A DNA stretch of 64,000 bases, from NCBI GenBank assembly GCA_946406115.1, contig OX291542.1:24749321-24813320 (forward strand). Direction: 5' to 3'. This DNA comes from Apoda limacodes (lineage: Eukaryota > Arthropoda > Insecta > Lepidoptera > Limacodidae). Under the pieces are notes generated by a model. The model was not told where the DNA came from, did not search any database, and saw nothing but the letters and a program-made list of their open reading frames with translations. Positions 59,333-64,000 of this stretch are shown here, piece after piece. The first letter of the stretch is position 1. Each line of letters begins with the position of its first letter. Made by a program: the position numbers and the translations under genes.

Positions 59333-59430
59333 GTAACAAACCAAGTCCAAGCAACCAAATAAATGACGACTCCCAAGTTCGTAGTTCAATGACTGGCATG
59401 AGCGATGAAAATGATGAAGACGAACTGTAA
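59333..59430 (+). CDS. Possible terminal coding exon, protein unknown
   Basis: A pyrimidine-rich tract (TATTTTTTGTCCCAG, acceptor AG at 59331-59332) precedes an open frame. After two bases completing a split codon it reads NKPSPSNQINDDSQVRSSMT then GMSDENDEDEL and TAA. The acidic, Ser/Asn-rich composition with no transposon similarity looks like the disordered C-terminal tail of a nuclear or signalling protein. No upstream exon was recognised in the window; the microsatellite just upstream would sit in the intron. The open frames that extend upstream through the TG repeat are artefacts. It could be chance. Confidence 0.35.
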
Positions 59431-60404
59431 AAAAATCATTGAACTTTTGACATGATATCGGCAATGGGTAGAAATAGCGGTAGTGGACTACCGTGATCTA
59501 TTATTGATAAAGTTTTACCTGCATTCTAAGAGATAAATACTTATAATAATAGTAAAAGTGTAGATACACTCATAATATCCGTAAGGCATACGGTACTCTA
59601 CAATGATAGGTATATGATACCTATATAATATAGTCTATACATACGTATATGTAAGGTGTAAGTACACTTTGAACACAATATCTCGCCACCTTTTCACACA
59701 ATACATGTAGCAATGTACTTTCACCTTCACGACCGAGGTGCTTCACGCTCACCTACGACAAAAGCAACCCCACATCTCATGAAGGACCTATTGTTATCCT
59801 GGGTTAAGGTTCGTTTACATGGAAAGAGTGAGAGAGTACTTTCATTGTGTATGAAATTATACATCAACTAAAAGACATAAAAACACTAGCTTAGAATTAA
59901 ATAAATAAGAAACATAAAAACATGAAAAACATAGAAGAAAATAAGAAACTGGGAAATCAAATTGACGTCCATTCCTTTTGAACAGCACACAAACTCACAA
60001 GTAAAATTCGCCGTGAGACATGACATACTTTTACTTACTTATTAATATTCATTAATGTTCTAATTTTATGTAATAAATCACTTTTTTCAAAATTGTTTTG
60101 AATATTCACGGTTTATATAGATATTTATTTTTATTTCCAATGTATAACATGACAGCATACAATTATACCAAAGCGTAACTAATGTTAAATTAAAAGTAGT
60201 ACTCACTTAAAAATAACAATAATATTATATTATATATTATTATATACATTATATTATTTTTATAATTAAACAATTCATTTTAATAATAAAGAATCTAATG
60301 ATAATATTAATTCATAATCTCATAAGTCCTTAGTTTATATTTACGCTAGTTTCTCGAGCATCCATCTTGTATATTTTCTGGCACTCGCAAATAAAACACT
60401 ATTT
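59431..60404. other. No gene seen (possible 3' UTR then AT-rich spacer)
   Basis: If the exon at 59333 is real, the first few hundred bases are its 3' UTR. AT-rich thereafter, with a TA-rich patch at 60220-60265. Confidence 0.4.
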
Positions 60405-60625
60405 GGTGCTGTGGCGAGCACCGAGCCGAGAAGGGCGCGCGCGCTCTCCGCCGGTCTCCGCCTGCGGTACACCGTACGCCACGATACTGTAGCCCCTTGA
60501 CACAAGTAAGCTACTTTCTGTAGGTGTTCCTATAGTCAAAATGAATCGATTAAGATCGGTAGCCCTCGGGAGGGAACCTCATGCTGGCACCGGAGGGGAG
60601 GTTTCACTGTAGCGCTCTGCCCTAC
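60405..60625. other. GC-rich, CpG-containing patch
   Basis: GCCGAGAAGGGCGCGCGCGC, CTCCGCCGGTCTCCGCCTGC and TCGGGAGGGAACCTCATGCT stand out sharply from the AT-rich surroundings. There is no ORF of note and no tRNA or rRNA match that I recognise. It could be a promoter/first-exon region, or part of a GC-rich mobile element. Confidence 0.5.
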
Positions 60626-61298
60626 TTCATTCTAAAAATTATAACTCGTAATGTGTAGCTAAATATATTTTGTTAGCGGTTTCTTAGAAATTACAAAATT
60701 TTCAATTTCTTCAACCATTTTTTTTTTTGTTTTAAGTCACGATAAAAAATAAACTACTCTTTTTTTCACAAATAAAAATTATGCAAGTAAAGCTTTTTTA
60801 ATACGAATTCGATAAAATATAAATTTTTAGTACATTAACAAACAATAAAAACCAAAACAAAAATTTAAATATCTTACACCGGTAATTTATTTTAACCAGC
60901 AACATCCGAAGAAAAAAAATTCTGTGGATAGGTAACTGTGCTGTTAATTAGGTGTTTTTTTGTATATGTATTTGTATCAATTGTTTAGTTCCCATATACC
61001 AAGTTTTACTTATATTTTTATAGAAACACGATTATTTTCGTATTGACCGTAGGAATCTCAAACAAATGTTCAAACATCTTATACAGTACTTCACTTTGTA
61101 GAAACCCCCCCCCCCCTAACTAATAATTAAAATTATTTAAATTTGAACTCACGTGGAGTATACCGACATACTCGCCAATTTGATTAGATGATGACGTACG
61201 TAATCCTAACATATTATTGTTATCTTTATTATTATAAAATGTTAATGATATTTTGTAACCGTTAATGTTATTATTAAAGAAAGCTAATATTTTATTTG
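60626..61298. other. AT-rich spacer with C13 run
   Basis: Contains a run of about 13 C at 61107-61119 and many A/T tracts. No gene seen. Confidence 0.5.
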
Positions 61299-61400
61299 GC
61301 TGTGATCGTCTAGTGGCGTAATCGTCTATTTGGACCCCTCGTTGTGACCGATAATAACCCAAGATCTTAAGAGGTATGGATTCAACCGGTCCCAGGTGTG
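61299..61400 (+). pseudogene. tRNA-His-like pseudogene with duplicated D-arm
   Basis: GGCTGTGATCGTCTAGTGG matches the 5' acceptor and D-arm of eukaryotic tRNA-His, including box A. GGACCCCTCGTTGTGACCGA matches its anticodon arm (GTG anticodon within TTGTGAC). Between them TAATCGTCTATTT duplicates the D-arm block. The anticodon arm is followed by AATAACCC, then a disrupted T-arm (GGATTCAACCGG) displaced by about 15 extra bases. The insertions mean it cannot fold as a tRNA. A tRNA-His-derived SINE head is the alternative. Confidence 0.7.
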
Positions 61401-61599
61401 AAAGAATAAAATCAAAACCCTAATTTTACATTATACCTACATTAAAAGCAATGGCCTATAACTAATCCTTAACCGCAGAACCACTAAGTCCTGATTAGCA
61501 TCAGACCAGAATTTAAATTACTAAATGCGAGTTTCAGATTAAATATATGCGATTTATTATCCTAACGTAGTCGAAGTACCCTAGCCTAAGTCACCCTAT

Positions 61600-62665
61600 T
61601 CACCAGCCTAGCTACCTCCTTACAGCTCCGAACATGTCTCGTAATAACACGGTTGCCCCTCGAACACGATAGGCCTTAAAGTTATAACGACTAAGACCAC
61701 ATACCTCTTAAGTGAAGTCGTAATCCTATAGTAATGTATGAAATCGACTCAAAGGAGAACTCTTAAACGGTAAGTAGTCCATCGATACACTAGTTATCTT
61801 GCCCTTAAGTAAGCTTGTAACCTCATAGTAATGTAGGAAAATCACCTTAAGTGGAAGAGCCCTTAGACATATGAAAGTACTAACCACTAATAAACTCACT
61901 GGCTTCCCCTTAACTAAAGTGGAACCCTTAGACATATGAAAGTACTAACCACTAATAAACTCACTGGCTTCCCCTTAACTAAAGCTATACACTTATAATA
62001 TAACGAAATCATTTAAGAGACAGACAGACCTATTTAATAACTAAATAAATTATTAGCAGATACGCTATTGATCCCTTAATTAACCTATAATCTACACAAC
62101 TAACCTGTCACCAGTTCTCTAGCTTGCGCTTAAGCGAAGGTCGGAACTAATAACAACATATATAAGGCATTAGGGAGACAAGCGGACCTATTAAGTACAT
62201 AGATAAATTATTAGCAGACTAGCTGTCGATCCCTTAAGCGAAGTTATAAAACTGTAATGTAATATGAGAAGTCACCATACGGATGAACTAACAGATTGAA
62301 TATATATATAGATAACACACGAATATACTCGCGGCCTGGCCCTTACGTAAATTACACAACCCTCTTAATAACACTAAGAATGCACCACAGATGGGCCGAC
62401 TGGTTTAGTAGTTGCATAAATTATTGGTTGACAACCCGTTAACAACCCCTATGTGAAACCATAAAGCCGTAATGGTATTCGAGAAGCCACCCCAAGACAA
62501 ATAGACAATGTAAGTATATAATGAGCCTACCACTATCCTTACTAGCTTCTCTTCAAATCTTATCTTATAATAATATATGGAGAACCGCCGTAAAGACAAA
62601 CTAACAAATTAGAAGTAAATGTAGACCTAAAATACAACTACAGCCTACCTTTGAATAAAGTTATG
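61600..62665 (+). repeat. Diverged tandem satellite, about 105-bp monomer
   Basis: An end motif like CCCTTAAGYRAAG followed by TTATAA recurs, with motif ends at about 61717, 61813, 61919, 61984, 62084, 62139, 62243, 62352, 62458, 62559 and 62660. Most spacings are 96-108, with two short ones of 65 and 55. Shared inner blocks include TAATGTATGARAA, GTCACCTTAAG, GACAGACAGA / CTAACAGATT, AAATAAATTATTAGCAGA and CTxGCTTCCC. Monomers are strongly diverged from each other apart from one recent 65-bp duplication, so the array is old. Confidence 0.7.
61860..61984 (+). repeat. Exact 65-bp tandem duplication within the satellite
   Basis: CCCTTAGACATATGAAAGTA ... TTCCCCTTAACTAAAG occurs at 61860 and again at 61925 with no differences seen. 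This contrasts with the strong divergence of neighbouring monomers. Confidence 0.95.
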
Positions 62666-64000
62666 ACATGGTTCTAACCGTATCCGGAAATCCTCATACA
62701 TTCATGATTATTATTTTACCACTGTGGCTCACGCCATCTGTGTAACAATCGTAGAATTACTCGGTCGATCGATATCTTAGCTAGCTGTCTAATAATCTTG
62801 GGGATGTTGAGAAGGGCTTATAGGGGGCGCTATTCACAAACAAATTTAGTATGAGAGTCTATCTAAATTTACTAATCCTAGGTTCCAGGTTTTCTACGGG
62901 TAACCCTAACTGGGAATCGTCCAGGAAAATTCACATATACAACCACTCCTTAAGGGTTCGTGAGTTGTTCTATTCAGAATTGTTGGGCCCGCCACCGAAT
63001 TATCCCTTCGGCCGATTAATGACCAGATGGTCAGACTTTCATACATTTGCCTGTGCATCGAAGTGCCCAGCTGGCGTCTCGTGGTCACGTGGGTGCGCAG
63101 AGTTCACACTTTAGTCTTCTGCGCAGATACAGAGTCTAATCGTGTTACTCGACCTTCCTTCGACTAATTTACGTTGGTTCGGTTTTGGTTTAGTATCTCG
63201 CGACCCGGTCAATACGAATTTCGTTATTAGATCTAAAATTGAGTTTATGTTTACAACCTATGGCGCTTATCTACACTAGAATATAAAGGTTATGAAAACA
63301 AAACTATAAAATTGAGACAAAACCTAACGCTCGCCTAACTTATACTCTAGGCTGTTCCTACTTGATCGCTAAAATGAATATTGAAAATTAATTATGTATA
63401 ACTTGAATTTGAATAGCCTTAAGGGCCTAGGGTACCGTCTGGCCTTAAGCGTTTGTCAAATGTATCGTACCTATTATCTGGCTAACGTCTTGGAACCTTT
63501 AACAAGGAAGGTATATAACGACCAACTCCTGACAGACTCGTAGATAGGTTTAATCAAACTAGCTTACCTTGTGGCTTCGCCTTCCTGTCATTTAGTAATT
63601 GAGTTAATAGATAACCTTTATCCTTCGTACACTGTGCCTTAAACTGTTCTTTAGGATAGGTAAGCAGTGCTCCCCGCCAACTCCTACATTTATAACGCTG
63701 CGGAGGTGGCAAACAACCAGGCGACCATGTATTTATCCTTACTACTATGACTAACTACGGAACTAAAGGGACCATTTCGTTATTATTTGAATATAACCTA
63801 CGATCGGTCGGTTCGAACCCGAGGCTCCTTAAGTTTAAATAGCCGCTAGTCCGGAGAAGCTATACTCGCCCGAAACATATGCCGTGCAAGCTAAGTTCAC
63901 AAGAAATAATAAAATAGGTGTGCGATTACGCACATGGTTAAGTGGTAAATTGTTCATCAGAATAATTAAGGCGACAAAACACCTAGTTTGACACACAATA
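62666..64000. other. Unassigned, moderately GC-rich end region
   Basis: Less AT-biased than most of the window. An 87-codon plus ORF at 62851-63114 (…FGRLMTRWSDFHTFACASKC…) has no family I recognise; rated doubtful. Faint satellite-like echoes appear at about 63575-63600 (GGCTTCGCCTTCCTGTCATT) and 63688-63770 (TTTATAACG ... GGAACTAAAG). A lone box-B-like GGTTCGAACCC at about 63810 lacks a matching box A. Confidence 0.4.

Noticed and set aside
63795..63830. tRNA suggested by GGTTCGAACCC
   Set aside because: No box A or stems at the right distance upstream.
1..64000. CRISPR array, operon or bacterial defence cluster
   Set aside because: No short regularly spaced repeats with unique spacers, no ribosome-binding-site-led gene strings. 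Composition and repeats indicate an animal nuclear genome.

Overview
The window looks like intergenic, transposon-rich DNA from a moth or butterfly (ditrysian Lepidoptera). It is AT-rich, has spliceosomal-type non-coding sequence and no operons, and is full of short repeats whose sequence style I associate with lepidopteran genomes. These include SINE-like units ending in TAATATTATAAATGCGAAAG, the family carrying AAGTGCGAGTCGG next to GTTCCGTAC, and tails reading GGCGGACCGTTAGCTTGTTT. RTE-clade LINE C-termini and a mariner fragment are also present. The species cannot be named from the sequence alone.

Layout. Positions 1-9935 are a near-perfect tandem array of a 3.42 kb non-coding unit: one partial copy and two full copies. 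Each unit carries a TTAA-flanked foldback MITE and ends inside an RTE retrotransposon. The last copy runs on into the rest of that RTE remnant (to about 10245). Positions 11844-12821 hold the only convincing protein gene, an uninterrupted intronless NDRG3/MESK2-type alpha/beta-hydrolase-fold ORF, best explained as a retrocopy or an intronless paralog. From about 13 kb to 59 kb I find only mobile-element debris. This comprises LINE remnants (16226-16615, 40675-40885, 53962-54768), a mariner transposase fragment (52195-52400), several MITE or foldback elements (24496-24930, 29030-29177, 33141-34030, 47038-47480), many SINE-like copies in both orientations, and distant inverted repeat pairs. There is also a fragment of 5S rRNA-like sequence (30388-30451).

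Near the right end there is a possible terminal coding exon (59333-59430), a GC-rich patch (about 60405-60625), a tRNA-His-like pseudogene with a duplicated D-arm (61299-61400), and a strongly diverged satellite of about 105 bp (about 61600-62665). The last kilobase is unassigned.

The genes do not form a pathway. The items most worth a second look are the young 3.4 kb array with its breakpoint inside an RTE element, the intact intronless NDRG3 copy, and the diverged 105-bp satellite next to the tRNA-His relic. I found no CRISPR array, operon or defence-like gene cluster. All family names rest on reading the sequence and on remembered family signatures; no database search was run.
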